Shown piece after piece: positions 25,151 to 35,589 of a stretch of 64,000 nt of DNA. Both the position numbers and the translations under genes were made by a program. Source of the DNA: Seonamhaeicola aphaedonensis (GTDB lineage Bacteria > Bacteroidota > Bacteroidia > Flavobacteriales > Flavobacteriaceae); NCBI RefSeq assembly GCF_003386195.1, contig NZ_QRDX01000007.1:62001-126000 (forward strand), given 5' to 3'. The notes below the pieces were generated by a model. The model was not told the DNA's origin and made no database searches. It saw only the letters and a program-made list of their open reading frames with translations. Each line of letters begins with the position of its first letter. Within the stretch, counting starts at the first letter, position 1.

Positions 25151-25831
25151 ATGAAACCCTTCCCAGAAGCGCCTTTAGACAATCCTGTTTGGTCCTCGTT
25201 AACCGATGCGCATTATGAGGCGTGTATTGATTATGGCAATGTGAAGTTTTACCATCCTGATTTTACGCCTTTTGGTGCTTTTGTAAATAATGAAGATACT
25301 TGTAATGCCATCAAAAAACATGCAAAATTGTTAGACCGTTTCTTCATTGTTGGTAATAAACCAAAAGTCCCAACTGCTTTTAAACTAAAAAAATATGTGG
25401 GGCTTCAAATGATTATTTACAATGACATTGAGTACCCAATTTCCGAGAATATAGTTGAACTTAATGAAGTTCACTACGATGATTTAATGGATTTAATTGC
25501 ATTAGTGTACCCACATTTTTTTAAGACAAAAACCAATTTATTGGGACGCTACTGGGGTATTTATAAACAAAATAAGTTGGTAGCGGTTGCTGGAGAACGT
25601 ATGCAGACAAAACATTTTACAGAGATAAGTGCCGTAGCAACACACCCAAAATATACTGGAAATGGATATGCAAAACAGCTCATTACACACACTGTTAAAG
25701 AAATATTTAAAAAGGATAAAGTGCCTTTTTTACACGTAGATGAAACTAACCTGGGACCAATTAACCTTTACAAGAAATTAGGATTTACACTACGAAAAAA
25801 AATGCATTATTGGCTAATTACACCTTGCTAA
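25151..25831 (+). CDS. GNAT family N-acetyltransferase
   Basis: The protein has 226 residues with a GNAT fold in the C-terminal half: EISAVATHPKYTGNGYAKQLI is motif A with the acetyl-CoA pyrophosphate loop, and HVDETNLGPINLYKKLGFTLR is motif B. The N-terminal 100 residues (FPEAPLDNPVWSSL, YGNVKFYHPDFTPFGAF) are typical of the FR47-like subgroup. Substrate unknown. It stands alone and converges with parC. Confidence 0.9.
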   Translation: MKPFPEAPLDNPVWSSLTDAHYEACIDYGNVKFYHPDFTPFGAFVNNEDTCNAIKKHAKLLDRFFIVGNKPKVPTAFKLKKYVGLQMIIYNDIEYPISENIVELNEVHYDDLMDLIALVYPHFFKTKTNLLGRYWGIYKQNKLVAVAGERMQTKHFTEISAVATHPKYTGNGYAKQLITHTVKEIFKKDKVPFLHVDETNLGPINLYKKLGFTLRKKMHYWLITPC

Positions 25832-25844
25832 CCTAACCACATCA

Positions 25845-28496
25845 CTAAAACAATGTAACCTGTCCTTCATTGTCTACTCCAAAATCACCTTCATCATCAG
25901 TATCAGAATTTGGTTTAGGAACCTTGTTTTCAGATGACACCTCAGTTTCATCTACTACCTCAATTTCACTAGCTGGTGTTTCTTTTGGAGCTTCGTAAGG
26001 CAAAGGCTCTAGTAAATTTATCTGATTAATACGTTCTTTTGTCAATTGATTTCCAAGAGCATTAATACCTTTAACAGCAATAAACTCTTCAAGGTTAACT
26101 TCTAAATTTTCACGCCTGTCTTTACCGCGTTCTTTAGCAAAAACTACCTCCGCTACAGGCCGCCAATCTGTAGATACAATCTCCAATTGTGAATCTGAAT
26201 GCTCAGAAATAAATAGTTCTTCCTTATTTTCATTCTCAACAAGGAAACGTTTCACATAGTAACGCTCTTTTTCTCCATCATAATAAATAACCGAAATGGG
26301 CTTTTTAGGAATCCACTTCTCTAGAACAATCATATCATTATCAAAATGAGTCGTAAGTTCAGGAATGATTGTTTTTAATCGCCCTGATTGTGTAATAACT
26401 AACAAACGGTCTTCTCCTCTAAACTCACCTATAAGTTCCCCTCTACCATCTACATTTAACCTTTGAACAGAATCATCAAACCAAATTTTACGCGGTTTCA
26501 ACGTTGAAACTCCTTTCTCTTTAAGTTCGATACGCTTAACAGAATATTTTGTGACCAAATTCCCTTTAGACACTCTCCCTTTTATAAGAATATCTGCAAA
26601 ATCAATATCCCATTTCAACTTTTTAATACTGCCTGCTTGTCTTAAATTTACAGTAACTACTTCGGCTTCTCCATTAGGGTTAGCTGAAAAGTACAGAACA
26701 GCTGATTGCTTATTACCATTAGTAAGATCGTATTCTCGGTCTCTGGTAATTGAGGTTACAGCAAAACGTTTTATGTAAGATGGTCCGCCCTTACCATCTC
26801 TATAAATCATGTTATATATGGTACGCTTATCTTTTTTCTTAAACACAGCAACATGTATAATATCTTTACCTACAAAGGTTTTACTATCAACTTTTGTGAC
26901 CATCATTTTACCTGTTTTGGTAAATACTATAATATCATCAATATCACTACAATCACACACGTATTCGTCCCTACGAAGCGACGTTCCAATAAACCCTTCT
27001 TCTCTATTCACATAGAGTTTAGTGTTTCTAATAACTACTTTTGTAGCATCAACATCATCAAAAATTCTAATTTCTGTTTTACGCTCTCTACCTTCTCCAT
27101 AATCATTCTTTAACCTTTTAAAATAGGCTATAGCGTAATCTATTAAATTTGCAAGATGATGCTTTACTTGTGCAATCTGTTCCTCTAAAGCTTCTATTTT
27201 TTGTTGCGCTTTATCAATATCAAATTTAGAAATACGTTTAATGCGAATTTCTGTTAAGCGCACAATATCATCTTCTGTTATAGCTCGCTTTAAGTGTTTA
27301 ATATAAGGCTGAAGCCCCTTATCAATGGCATCAATAACCCCCTGCCAAGTTTCTTCTTCCTCAATATCCCTGTAAATTCTATTTTCAATAAAAATACGCT
27401 CTAAAGATGCAAAATGCCATTGCTCTTCTAGTTCTGCCAACTTAATTTCCAGTTCCTGCTTTAAAAGTTGTACGGTATTATCGGTAGAACGACGAAGCAT
27501 TTCAGAAACTCCAATAAATAGCGGTTTATTTTCTTCAATAACACAACCCAAAGGCGAAATAGACGATTCACAACTCGTAAAGGCATATAAGGCATCAATA
27601 GTCTTATCGGGAGATAATCCTGATGGTAAATGGACTAGAATTTCAACCTCAGCAGCTGTATTATCCTCAATCTTTTTAATCTTGATCTTTCCTTTATCGT
27701 TAGCCTTTAAAATGGAGTCTATTAGAGATGATGTAGTAGTTCCAAACGGAATTTCAGAAATAACTAGGGTGTTTTTATCAAACTGAGAAATTTTAGCCCG
27801 CACTCTAACTTTACCACCTCTGTTACCATCGTTATAATTAGTAAAATCGGCTATTCCTGCTGTTGGAAAGTCAGGTAAAATAGTAAATCGTTTTCCTTGA
27901 AGATGTTTTATAGAAGCCTCTATGAGTTCAATAAAGTTGTGCGGTAATATTTTAGTTGAAAGCCCTACGGCTATTCCTTCGCCTCCTTGAGCTAACAGCA
28001 AAGGAAACATAACTGGCAGGTTAACAGGTTCTTTTCTACGGCCGTCATAACTAGCCTGCCATTCGGTGATTTTCTGATTGTAAACCACATCTAAAGCAAA
28101 CTTGGAAAGACGTGCTTCAATATATCTTGAGGCAGCAGCACTATCGCCTGTAAGTATATTTCCCCAGTTACCTTGAGTATCTATAAGCAAATCTTTTTGA
28201 CCTATTTGTACCATAGCATCTGCTATACTGGCATCACCATGAGGGTGGTACTGCATGGTATGCCCTACAATGTTTGCAACCTTGTTGTAACGCCCATCGT
28301 CAAGGTCTTTCATAGAATGCATAATGCGACGTTGCACCGGTTTAAAACCATCTTCAATAGCCGGAACCGCTCTTTCTAAAATAACATATGATGCATAATC
28401 CAGGAACCAATCTTTATACATACCCGTAACTCGGGTAATGGTTCCATTAGGTTCATCATTTTGTTGGTTTTCTAAGCTATCATTCTCTTCTATCAT
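25845..28496 (-). CDS. parC: DNA topoisomerase IV subunit A
   Basis: The protein has 883 residues. The breakage-reunion domain contains KPVQRRIMHSM, HPHGDASIADAM and the active-site Tyr125 in ASRYIEARL; the C-terminal domain forms a beta-propeller, without a clear GyrA box, and ends in an acidic tail. Bacteroidota ParC is of this length. Together with ParE it decatenates daughter chromosomes. The start ATG shares a base with the stop of the small membrane protein gene upstream, and both are in the parE operon. Confidence 0.95.
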   Translation of the reverse strand: MIEENDSLENQQNDEPNGTITRVTGMYKDWFLDYASYVILERAVPAIEDGFKPVQRRIMHSMKDLDDGRYNKVANIVGHTMQYHPHGDASIADAMVQIGQKDLLIDTQGNWGNILTGDSAAASRYIEARLSKFALDVVYNQKITEWQASYDGRRKEPVNLPVMFPLLLAQGGEGIAVGLSTKILPHNFIELIEASIKHLQGKRFTILPDFPTAGIADFTNYNDGNRGGKVRVRAKISQFDKNTLVISEIPFGTTTSSLIDSILKANDKGKIKIKKIEDNTAAEVEILVHLPSGLSPDKTIDALYAFTSCESSISPLGCVIEENKPLFIGVSEMLRRSTDNTVQLLKQELEIKLAELEEQWHFASLERIFIENRIYRDIEEEETWQGVIDAIDKGLQPYIKHLKRAITEDDIVRLTEIRIKRISKFDIDKAQQKIEALEEQIAQVKHHLANLIDYAIAYFKRLKNDYGEGRERKTEIRIFDDVDATKVVIRNTKLYVNREEGFIGTSLRRDEYVCDCSDIDDIIVFTKTGKMMVTKVDSKTFVGKDIIHVAVFKKKDKRTIYNMIYRDGKGGPSYIKRFAVTSITRDREYDLTNGNKQSAVLYFSANPNGEAEVVTVNLRQAGSIKKLKWDIDFADILIKGRVSKGNLVTKYSVKRIELKEKGVSTLKPRKIWFDDSVQRLNVDGRGELIGEFRGEDRLLVITQSGRLKTIIPELTTHFDNDMIVLEKWIPKKPISVIYYDGEKERYYVKRFLVENENKEELFISEHSDSQLEIVSTDWRPVAEVVFAKERGKDRRENLEVNLEEFIAVKGINALGNQLTKERINQINLLEPLPYEAPKETPASEIEVVDETEVSSENKVPKPNSDTDDEGDFGVDNEGQVTLF

Positions 28497-28981
28497 TAAC
28501 TATTGTCTTTTTTTCTATTAATCCTTACCATCTTTCTTAAAGACTGCCTAATATATTTTCTTTTTTTTCTTGATACCAGAGTAACATTAAAATATACATA
28601 CTTTACCTTACCGTTATTATTCTTGATGCCTAACCTAAGTCCTTTATATATCAAGAAATTACGGAACTTATAAGATACTAATTTGTGTTTTTCAAATTCA
28701 ACTTTGTACTCTCGATAATTTAGATAGTCTGACAACAAAAGTCCTCTATTAATTACAACTACTTTCATACCGTCACTGTCATACTCGAAATACTTAGATA
28801 TCCAATGCACAATAAAAAAAAGAGAGACAAAACAAAACAGGAATAAAAAAAATGTTAACATAGGATTACCTGTTATATCCTTAAAAGCACTAAATACCGT
28901 AGATAGAATAATAGCTATTACAATCAAGATGAAATAGATTGAAATAATGATATTCCGTACTTTGGCATTGCTAGTCCTCAT
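28496..28981 (-). CDS. Small membrane protein between parE and parC, PH-like tail
   Basis: The protein has 161 residues and two close membrane segments (about 10-33 and 42-63), followed by a cytosolic basic domain of about 95 residues with alternating strands (DGMKVVVINRGLLLSDYLNYR, VYFNVTLVSRKKRKYIR) that resembles bacterial PH-like domains. I do not recognise a named family. It is translationally coupled on both sides (TAATG with parE, one-base overlap with parC), so it is made in step with topoisomerase IV. Confidence 0.8.
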   Translation of the reverse strand: MRTSNAKVRNIIISIYFILIVIAIILSTVFSAFKDITGNPMLTFFLFLFCFVSLFFIVHWISKYFEYDSDGMKVVVINRGLLLSDYLNYREYKVEFEKHKLVSYKFRNFLIYKGLRLGIKNNNGKVKYVYFNVTLVSRKKRKYIRQSLRKMVRINRKKDNS

Positions 28982-30840
28982 TAACTCTCCTCTTCAATTA
29001 GATCTAATTCAACTTTCAGGTTATCAATAATAAATTCTTGTCTGGTTGGTGTATTTTTTCCCATGTAGAATGACAACAGTTCTTCAATAGACATATTATC
29101 ATCAAGCATTACTGGGTCTAAGCGCATATCTTCGCCAATAAAATGCTTAAACTCGTCTGGTGAAATCTCACCAAGCCCTTTAAATCTGGTAATTTCAGGT
29201 TTTGGTTTTAGTTTTTCAATAGCATTGATACGCTCTTCGTCTGTGTAACAATAAATAGTTTCTTTTTTATTTCTTACTCTAAATAACGGGGTCTGCAAAA
29301 TATACAAATGCCCTTCCTTTATAACTTCTGGGAAAAACTGTAGAAAGAATGTAATTAACAACAGCCGAATATGCATTCCATCAACATCGGCATCGGTAGC
29401 AATTACCACATTATTGTAGCGTAAATCTTCAAGAGATTCTTCAATATTCAATGCTGCTTGTAGGAGATTAAATTCTTCGTTCTCATAAACGATCTTTTTA
29501 GTAAGTCCGTAGCAATTCAACGGTTTTCCTTTTAAACTAAAAACCGCTTGAGTATTAACATCGCGTGACTTAGTAATACTACCTGAAGCCGAATCACCCT
29601 CCGTAATAAACAGTGTTGTTTCTAAGTTTCGTTCACTTTTAGTATCTCCAAAATGTACACGGCAATCGCGTAATTTTTTATTGTGAAGGCTGGCTTTTTT
29701 TGCTCTATCTCGTGCTAGCTTCCTAATACCAGACAATTCCTTGCGCTCACGTTCTGCTTGTAAAATTTTCCTCTGAATCTTTTCGGCAGTATCCGTGTTT
29801 TTATGAAGATAATTATCCAGATTTGTTTTTAAAAAATCATTTATATACGTACGAACCGTTGGATAATCGCCTCCCATATCTGTAGATCCCAACTTGGTTT
29901 TAGTCTGGCTTTCAAAAACAGGTTCCATGACTTTAATAGCAATAGCGCTTATGATAGATTTTCTAACATCGGAGGCATCATAATTCTTACCATAAAATTC
30001 CCGAATCGTTTTCACAACCGCCTCTCTAAAAGCATTTAAATGCGTACCTCCTTGTGTGGTGTTCTGTCCGTTAACAAAGGAATGATACTCTTCACTATAT
30101 TGGGTTTTACTATGGGTAATAGCTACCTCAATATCATCCCCTCTAAGGTGGATGATGGGGTATAATAAATCAGATTCATTAGTACTCTCAGTGAGTAAAT
30201 CCTTTAATCCATTTTCACTAAAATACTTTTCACCGTTAAAAACTATGGTTAACCCTGGATTAAGGTACACATAGTTTTTAAGCATTTTTACAATATACTC
30301 ACTTCTAAACTTGTAATTCTTAAAAATGCTTTCATCTGGAATGAATGATACCTTGGTACCTTTTCTACGGGTGGTATCATCAAGTAACTCTTGATCTGTA
30401 AGTTCTCCTTTTTCAAACTCTGCCGATGCCGACTTACCATCTCTTGTAGATTCTACCCTGAAATAATTTGAAAGTGCATTAACTGCCTTGGTACCAACAC
30501 CGTTTAAACCTACCGATTTTTTAAATGCTTTTGAGTCGTATTTTCCACCGGTATTCATTTTAGAAACCACATCAACCACTTTTCCCAGCGGAATCCCACG
30601 ACCATAATCCCTAACAATAACCTTATTCCCTTGAACAGAAATCTCGATAGTCTTTCCAGCTCCCATTACAAACTCATCAATAGAGTTATCTATCACCTCT
30701 TTTAAAAGAATATAGATACCATCATCAGGTGATGACCCATCACCAAGTTTTCCAATATACATCCCAGGGCGCATTCTAATATGCTCTTTCCAATCAAGTG
30801 AACGTATATTTTCTTCGGTATAATTAGATGGTACAGCCAT
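28981..30840 (-). CDS. parE: DNA topoisomerase IV subunit B
   Basis: The protein has 619 residues. The GHKL ATPase domain has [19 protein letters not shown] and [13 protein letters not shown]; the TOPRIM domain has TEGDSASG and [11 protein letters not shown] place the start at the ATG at 30840 ([21 protein letters not shown]), the standard N-terminus. An in-frame ATG at 31029 would add 63 hydrophobic residues that belong to no gyrase-type protein. It is the first gene of the parE-membrane protein-parC operon, divergent from a broken DUF3500 gene across 200 bases. Confidence 0.95.
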   Translation of the reverse strand: MAVPSNYTEENIRSLDWKEHIRMRPGMYIGKLGDGSSPDDGIYILLKEVIDNSIDEFVMGAGKTIEISVQGNKVIVRDYGRGIPLGKVVDVVSKMNTGGKYDSKAFKKSVGLNGVGTKAVNALSNYFRVESTRDGKSASAEFEKGELTDQELLDDTTRRKGTKVSFIPDESIFKNYKFRSEYIVKMLKNYVYLNPGLTIVFNGEKYFSENGLKDLLTESTNESDLLYPIIHLRGDDIEVAITHSKTQYSEEYHSFVNGQNTTQGGTHLNAFREAVVKTIREFYGKNYDASDVRKSIISAIAIKVMEPVFESQTKTKLGSTDMGGDYPTVRTYINDFLKTNLDNYLHKNTDTAEKIQRKILQAERERKELSGIRKLARDRAKKASLHNKKLRDCRVHFGDTKSERNLETTLFITEGDSASGSITKSRDVNTQAVFSLKGKPLNCYGLTKKIVYENEEFNLLQAALNIEESLEDLRYNNVVIATDADVDGMHIRLLLITFFLQFFPEVIKEGHLYILQTPLFRVRNKKETIYCYTDEERINAIEKLKPKPEITRFKGLGEISPDEFKHFIGEDMRLDPVMLDDNMSIEELLSFYMGKNTPTRQEFIIDNLKVELDLIEEES

Positions 30841-31040
30841 AGAATTGATAAAAATTGAATGATAGAACGCTAATATAACACAACGCCCTAAAAAATGAAA
30901 TAGCCAAGAAACAAAGTAATTAACAATATAAAAGCCTATTTGTTGAGAACCTAAAAGGTAATTACAGCGTATTAAATAAAACTCAAGTTGTTTTAGAAAA
31001 ATAACGTAACTTAAAGTGTTTTTATTCAAAAACTAAACCT

Positions 31041-32044
31041 ATGAAAAAGCTAGCAATTATAATTGGCATAATTACCTTTTTTATATTTCTATCTTTCAGC
31101 CACCAGAACGGAAAATATGTTGTAAAGTTTTTAGATTCTTTAAACACTAATCAACTAGAAAAAGTAATGTTTCCCTTTAATGATACTTCAAGAGAATCAT
31201 GGCATTTTTTACCAAATAAATCCTATCCTCGTGAGGGTATTTCATTACAAGAACTGAATAAAGAACAGAAAGCCCTTTTCTTTGATATGCTTCGTTATTT
31301 TTTAAGTAAATCTGGTTACAACAAGACCAAAAAAATAATTAGTCTAGAAAATGTTTTGGCAGAATTTGGTGGTGACCCAGCATACAGAAATCCCGAAGCC
31401 TATTTTATAGCCATTTATGGCAACCCAAAAAAAGACAATCTTTGGGCTTGGGCTTTCGAGGGGCACCATGTAGCTTTAAACTTTACCGTAGTTAATGATA
31501 TCATTACGGCTTCTCCCCGGTTTTTTGGTGCTAATCCTGCCATTGTAAAAGGTGGCAGTAGAAAAGGAGAGCGTACTTAACACAGAGAGGAAGCACTAGC
31601 CTATGCCCTACCTTAACCGAACAACAACGCAAACAAGCTATTTTCACTAATGCTGCCTATAATGACATTATAACTTATAACCTCTCTAAAGTAGAACCTT
31701 TAAAACCTGAAGGTATTCTAGCAAGTGACCTCAATGATGGTCAAAAGAACCAATTAAAAGCTATTATTTATGAATATTTAAGCGCCCTACCAGACTCTTT
31801 AGCCCATGTGCGAGAAACTAAAATACATCAGGAAGAATTTAACGATTTACGTTTTGCCTGGGCAGGAAGCACAAAAAAAGGTGAGCCGCATTACTATAGA
31901 ATACAAGACAAAACATTCTTAATTGAACTGGATAACACCCAAAACAATGCCAACCATATACATTGTGTGTGGCGTGATTTTGATGGTGACTTTGGTAGGG
32001 ATTTGATTATGGAACATTTCAAGCATTCTAAACATCATCATTAA
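31041..32044 (+). pseudogene. DUF3500 family gene, broken by a stop and a frameshift
   Basis: The first part (31041-31580) encodes a signal peptide and DUF3500 sequence (WAWAFEGHHVALNFTVV, GGSRKGERT) and then meets TAA at 31578. Past that stop the same frame still reads REEALAYAL, and coding then continues in the +2 frame from about 31605 (LTEQQRKQAIFTNAAYND...) to the stop at 32042-32044, including HYYRIQDKTFLIELDNTQNNANHIH, the usual C-terminal motif. The two parts together equal one full-length gene of about 330 codons. At least two lesions are therefore needed to explain it, which points to real decay rather than one sequencing error. Confidence 0.82.
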
Positions 32045-32199
32045 CAAGCTTCATAATTTAAGCTATATCTAAGTAGAATTATATTTATAATTTATTACAA
32101 AAATTTGCTGATTTTAATTTGTTAAAAAAGCTAACTATAGCTATCTACAAATATTAATCATTGTAAACGTATCATAACGATAAACACACCGCACCAAAA

Positions 32200-33357
32200 T
32201 CACTTCATATACTTCCCCTTCTTACTTCCTTCATACATGACATACTTAACCAAACGCGATTCTAGCTTAGCATTATACAATTGTATTTTTCGTGAAGGGC
32301 GTAACCCCACATGTTTTAGGGCGTCAAGGTTTGAAGTAATAAACCAAGCCTCAGTACCCGGATAGTTTTGCTTAAGCGTATCACCAATATTTTTATAAAA
32401 CATTTCCATATCTACATTTAAACGTTCGCCGTAAGGCGGGTTAAAAACCATATGCAACTTACCGCTTCCTCCCTTTTGGGTCTTAAAAAAGTCTTCATGT
32501 TTTACGGTTATAAAATCATCTAACTGCGCATTCTTAATGTTGTCTTTAGCCTTATAGACAGCACTAGGCGCTTTGTCATAACCTATAATTTTGTAATGAA
32601 AATCTCGTGTTTTTTTAAGCAGCGATTCTTCTATCTTTTCAAACAACTCTACATCCCAATCTTGCCAGCGTTCAAAAGCAAATTCTTTACGCATTAAATT
32701 GGGTGGAATATTACAAGCTATCATGGCAGCTTCAATAAGCATGGTACCCGATCCACACATGGGATCCATAAAATCGCATTGTCCATCCCAACCAGATAGC
32801 ATGATCATGCCTGCTGCCAACACCTCATTAATGGGCGCAATGTTAGTGGCTGTTTTATAACCACGTTTATGCAACGAATCTCCCGAAGCATCTAATGAAA
32901 CTGTACATTGATTGCGATCTATATGTATATTTATTTTTAAATCCGGGAATTTTAAATCTACATTGGGTCGCTGCCCAGTATTATCACGAAACCTATCTAC
33001 AATAGCATCTTTAGTCTTTAAGGCAATGAACAAGGAATGTTTAAACAAATGGGAATAGATAGTGGCATCAACCGCCAAAGAGCCATTAGATTTTAAATAG
33101 TTTTCCCATGGCATTTTGTATATGTTGTCATACAAATCTTGTTCATTATGAACTTTAAAAGTATGGATAGGTTTTAGAATTTTAATGGCAGTTCGCAATC
33201 CTAAATTTGCTTTATACATAAAACCTTTATCGCCTACAAAACTTACATTACGCACCCCTTTCTTAACATCTTGGGCTCCAAGTTGCGTGAGCTCATTAGC
33301 CAATAAATCTTCAAAACCAAACAAGGTTTTGGCTACCATTTTAAAATTGTCCTCCAT
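32200..33357 (-). CDS. THUMP-domain class I RNA methyltransferase (RlmL/TrmN-like)
   Basis: The protein has 385 residues. The N-terminal THUMP-type RNA-binding region (MVAKTLFGFEDLLANELTQL, to about 155) precedes a SAM-dependent methyltransferase domain with DPMCGSGTMLIEAA and NPPYGERL, the latter typical of N2-guanine methylation of rRNA or tRNA. The enzyme corresponds to the N-terminal half of the E. coli RlmKL protein, without the second (RlmK) domain. The exact guanosine target is not decided by sequence alone. Confidence 0.92.
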   Translation of the reverse strand: MEDNFKMVAKTLFGFEDLLANELTQLGAQDVKKGVRNVSFVGDKGFMYKANLGLRTAIKILKPIHTFKVHNEQDLYDNIYKMPWENYLKSNGSLAVDATIYSHLFKHSLFIALKTKDAIVDRFRDNTGQRPNVDLKFPDLKINIHIDRNQCTVSLDASGDSLHKRGYKTATNIAPINEVLAAGMIMLSGWDGQCDFMDPMCGSGTMLIEAAMIACNIPPNLMRKEFAFERWQDWDVELFEKIEESLLKKTRDFHYKIIGYDKAPSAVYKAKDNIKNAQLDDFITVKHEDFFKTQKGGSGKLHMVFNPPYGERLNVDMEMFYKNIGDTLKQNYPGTEAWFITSNLDALKHVGLRPSRKIQLYNAKLESRLVKYVMYEGSKKGKYMK

Positions 33358-33538
33358 GTTCTTGTGTATTGCATTGCCTTAAATACGCTGCAAAAATAGG
33401 GTAATTTTCCTGGGTAAAAACAGAATTTTTAAATGTTAAAAAAACCTGTACTTTTGCGGTACATTTATATTAGTAGGGTTTGGGTCAAGTAGGGATTGAA
33501 GTCCTTTGACTGCTTTCATGATAAACGCAATCTTTTAT

Positions 33539-33593
33539 GTCAGTTCGAGTATCACACCAAAAAATGTGATGAATCTATAACAAGTGTGCTGAC
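33539..33593. repeat. Nested hairpin, likely degenerate intergenic repeat
   Basis: GTCAG (33539-33543) pairs with CTGAC (33589-33593), and inside them ATCACA (33551-33556) pairs with TGTGAT (33565-33570). The TCAGTTCGAGT start recalls dispersed flavobacterial intergenic repeats. No terminator T-run. The remaining bases of the 33358-33625 gap contain nothing else I recognise. Confidence 0.4.
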
Positions 33594-33625
33594 TACAAAA
33601 AATACAAACCAAATAAAAACAATTA

Positions 33626-34357
33626 ATGATAGCAGATAAGTCTACTTGGTTTTCTTCTTGGTTTGATACACCATATTACCATATTTTATATAAGGATAGA
33701 AATGATACCGAGGCACACGCCTTTATGGAAACGCTTACCAATTATTTAAATATTCCTGAAAATGGAACTATTTTAGATTTAGCTTGCGGTCGAGGACGAC
33801 ACGCTAGGTATTTAAACAAGATTGGATATGATGTAACGGGTGTTGACCTGAGTGAAAGTAGTATTGCTTTTGCTAAAAAATTTGAAAATCACCGCCTAAA
33901 GTTTGAGGTTCATAATATGAGTGAACCTTACCATAAAAAGTTTGATGCCGTTTTTAATTTATTCACAAGTTTTGGTTATTTTGATGATGATGCCGATAAC
34001 CTAAAAACTATTAAAGCAATTAAAGCTAATTTAAATGAATTTGGTTTTGGCGTTATTGATTTCATGAATAGTGAATTTGTGATTGATAGTTTAGTACCTG
34101 AGGAAGTTAAAACTGTAGATGATATTACCTTTAACTTAAAACGATATGTTGAAGCAGGCTACATTATTAAAGATATTAAGTTCACTATAGAAGGCAATTT
34201 ATACCATTATCAAGAACGTGTGCGGGCATTTACACTAAATGATTTCGAAGATTTATTTAAAAAAGCCGATGTACATTTGCTTGATGTTTTTGGAGATTAT
34301 AACTTGCGTAAGTTTAGCAGTAAAACCTCTGAACGCTTAGTAATGATATTCAAATAG
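33626..34357 (+). CDS. Class I SAM-dependent methyltransferase
   Basis: The protein has 243 residues. The SAM-binding motif I is ILDLACGRGRHARYL (about 50-64), followed by GYDVTGVDLSESSIAFAKK and a FDAVFNLFTSFGYF motif typical of the Methyltransf_25-type family. Small-molecule or protein substrate unknown. It is followed after 46 bases by a ZIP transporter gene on the same strand. Confidence 0.9.
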   Translation: MIADKSTWFSSWFDTPYYHILYKDRNDTEAHAFMETLTNYLNIPENGTILDLACGRGRHARYLNKIGYDVTGVDLSESSIAFAKKFENHRLKFEVHNMSEPYHKKFDAVFNLFTSFGYFDDDADNLKTIKAIKANLNEFGFGVIDFMNSEFVIDSLVPEEVKTVDDITFNLKRYVEAGYIIKDIKFTIEGNLYHYQERVRAFTLNDFEDLFKKADVHLLDVFGDYNLRKFSSKTSERLVMIFK

Positions 34358-34403
34358 GTCGATAATCGACATTATTTCCATTCAAACACCAGTATGAATT
34401 TGT

Positions 34404-35078
34404 ATGAGTGATTATCTTTTTCCTTTTTTAGCCGTTGTTTTAGGCGTTATTATAGCTAGATTTACTAAGAGTAGTAAATCTTGGAACACCAAGCTCCTAC
34501 TCTCTTTTAGTGGAGCTTTTCTATTAGCGCTTACTCTTTTTGAATTACTTCCTGAAGTTTACAATCATTTGGAAGCAAAAAGTACTGGTCTTTTTATTAT
34601 GGGTGGTATTTTGCTACAAATAATACTCGAGTTGTTTTCTAAAGGTGCAGAACATGGGCATGTACATATTCATAAAAACAGCACTGCTTTTCCTTGGCTA
34701 CTCTTTATTAGCTTGTGCATTCACAGTTTTTTAGAAGGTTTTTCCATTCATAAACATAATGATATGGTTTATGGCGTATTAGTACACAAAATACCTATTG
34801 CTATTATTATTAGTTTATTTTTGTTTAAGGCTAAATATGGTAAATTACAAATAGCCTTGTTCTTATTGGTATTTGCTTGTATGACACCTTTAGGAACCTT
34901 GATTTCACATACATGGCAAGTATTGGCACATATAGGCCATATATTAAATGCTATGGTTATTGGTATATTTTTACATATATCTACAACCATACTATTTGAA
35001 AGTAGCGATGGACATAAGTTTAACATGTCTAAGTTTATTGCCATTATTTTAGGCGTTAGTGTGGCATTTTTAATTTAA
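34404..35078 (+). CDS. ZIP family metal transporter
   Basis: The protein has 224 residues and about seven to eight membrane segments. The family signature is the helix with SLCIHSFLEGFSI (about 98-110), whose His and Glu bind metal, and the following VHKIPIAIIISLF. A His-rich cytosolic loop (EHGHVHIHKN, about 77-86) precedes it. Zinc uptake is the likely role. The stop codon directly abuts the ATG of the DUF4268 gene. Confidence 0.92.
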   Translation: MSDYLFPFLAVVLGVIIARFTKSSKSWNTKLLLSFSGAFLLALTLFELLPEVYNHLEAKSTGLFIMGGILLQIILELFSKGAEHGHVHIHKNSTAFPWLLFISLCIHSFLEGFSIHKHNDMVYGVLVHKIPIAIIISLFLFKAKYGKLQIALFLLVFACMTPLGTLISHTWQVLAHIGHILNAMVIGIFLHISTTILFESSDGHKFNMSKFIAIILGVSVAFLI

Positions 35079-35507
35079 ATGTTTAGCAAAGAAGAATCTA
35101 GAATATTACGACAAGAATTTTGGACCAGTTTCGGAAAATCGTTTCCCAGAAAGTGGATTCTTTATAATACTAAATTAAAAGGGTTTAGCTTTAAATTTCA
35201 TTTTGACACCAAGAAAGCTTTGGTGGCATTAGACCTTGAAGACGATTTAGAACACCGTATTAAGTATTGGGAAAAACTTACTACACTGAAATCTATTTTA
35301 TTGGATGACTATCTTCCAGATGCTATTTTTGATGAAGAATATATTTTAGAGAATTATAAAGAAGTCTCAAGAATATATGTGCGTTTGGAGGAAAAAGTGT
35401 CTATTCACAATAAAAAAACATGGCAAACTGTAATGGAGTTTTTCAATGAAAAAATGAGTCTATTCGAGGCCTTTTTTGAGGAGTACAAAGAGCTTATTGA
35501 AGCTTAG
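35079..35507 (+). CDS. DUF4268 family protein
   Basis: This 142-residue cytosolic protein has the DUF4268 core: FWTSFGKSFPRKWILYNTKLKG, FHFDTKKALVALDLE and a helical C-terminal half rich in Glu and Lys. Its function is unknown; related domains occur in restriction-like and DNA-associated proteins, but this stand-alone form has no visible nuclease motif. It follows the ZIP gene without a gap. Confidence 0.85.
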   Translation: MFSKEESRILRQEFWTSFGKSFPRKWILYNTKLKGFSFKFHFDTKKALVALDLEDDLEHRIKYWEKLTTLKSILLDDYLPDAIFDEEYILENYKEVSRIYVRLEEKVSIHNKKTWQTVMEFFNEKMSLFEAFFEEYKELIEA

Positions 35508-35589
35508 ATTTGGTGGCTTATTAAATCGTTAAATTTAAACTTTAAATTCTAAAAAAATAGTAATAGGTGATTATAAACAATAATTTAAC

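Noticed and set aside
26551-27113. Open frames on the plus strand inside parC
   Set aside because: They lie entirely opposite a strongly conserved gene, have no start context or protein-like motifs, and are explained by the codon use of parC.
30841-31029. N-terminal extension of parE by 63 residues
   Set aside because: The added residues are hydrophobic and unlike any type II topoisomerase N-terminus; the ATG at 30840 gives the standard start, and the stretch is the divergent promoter region.
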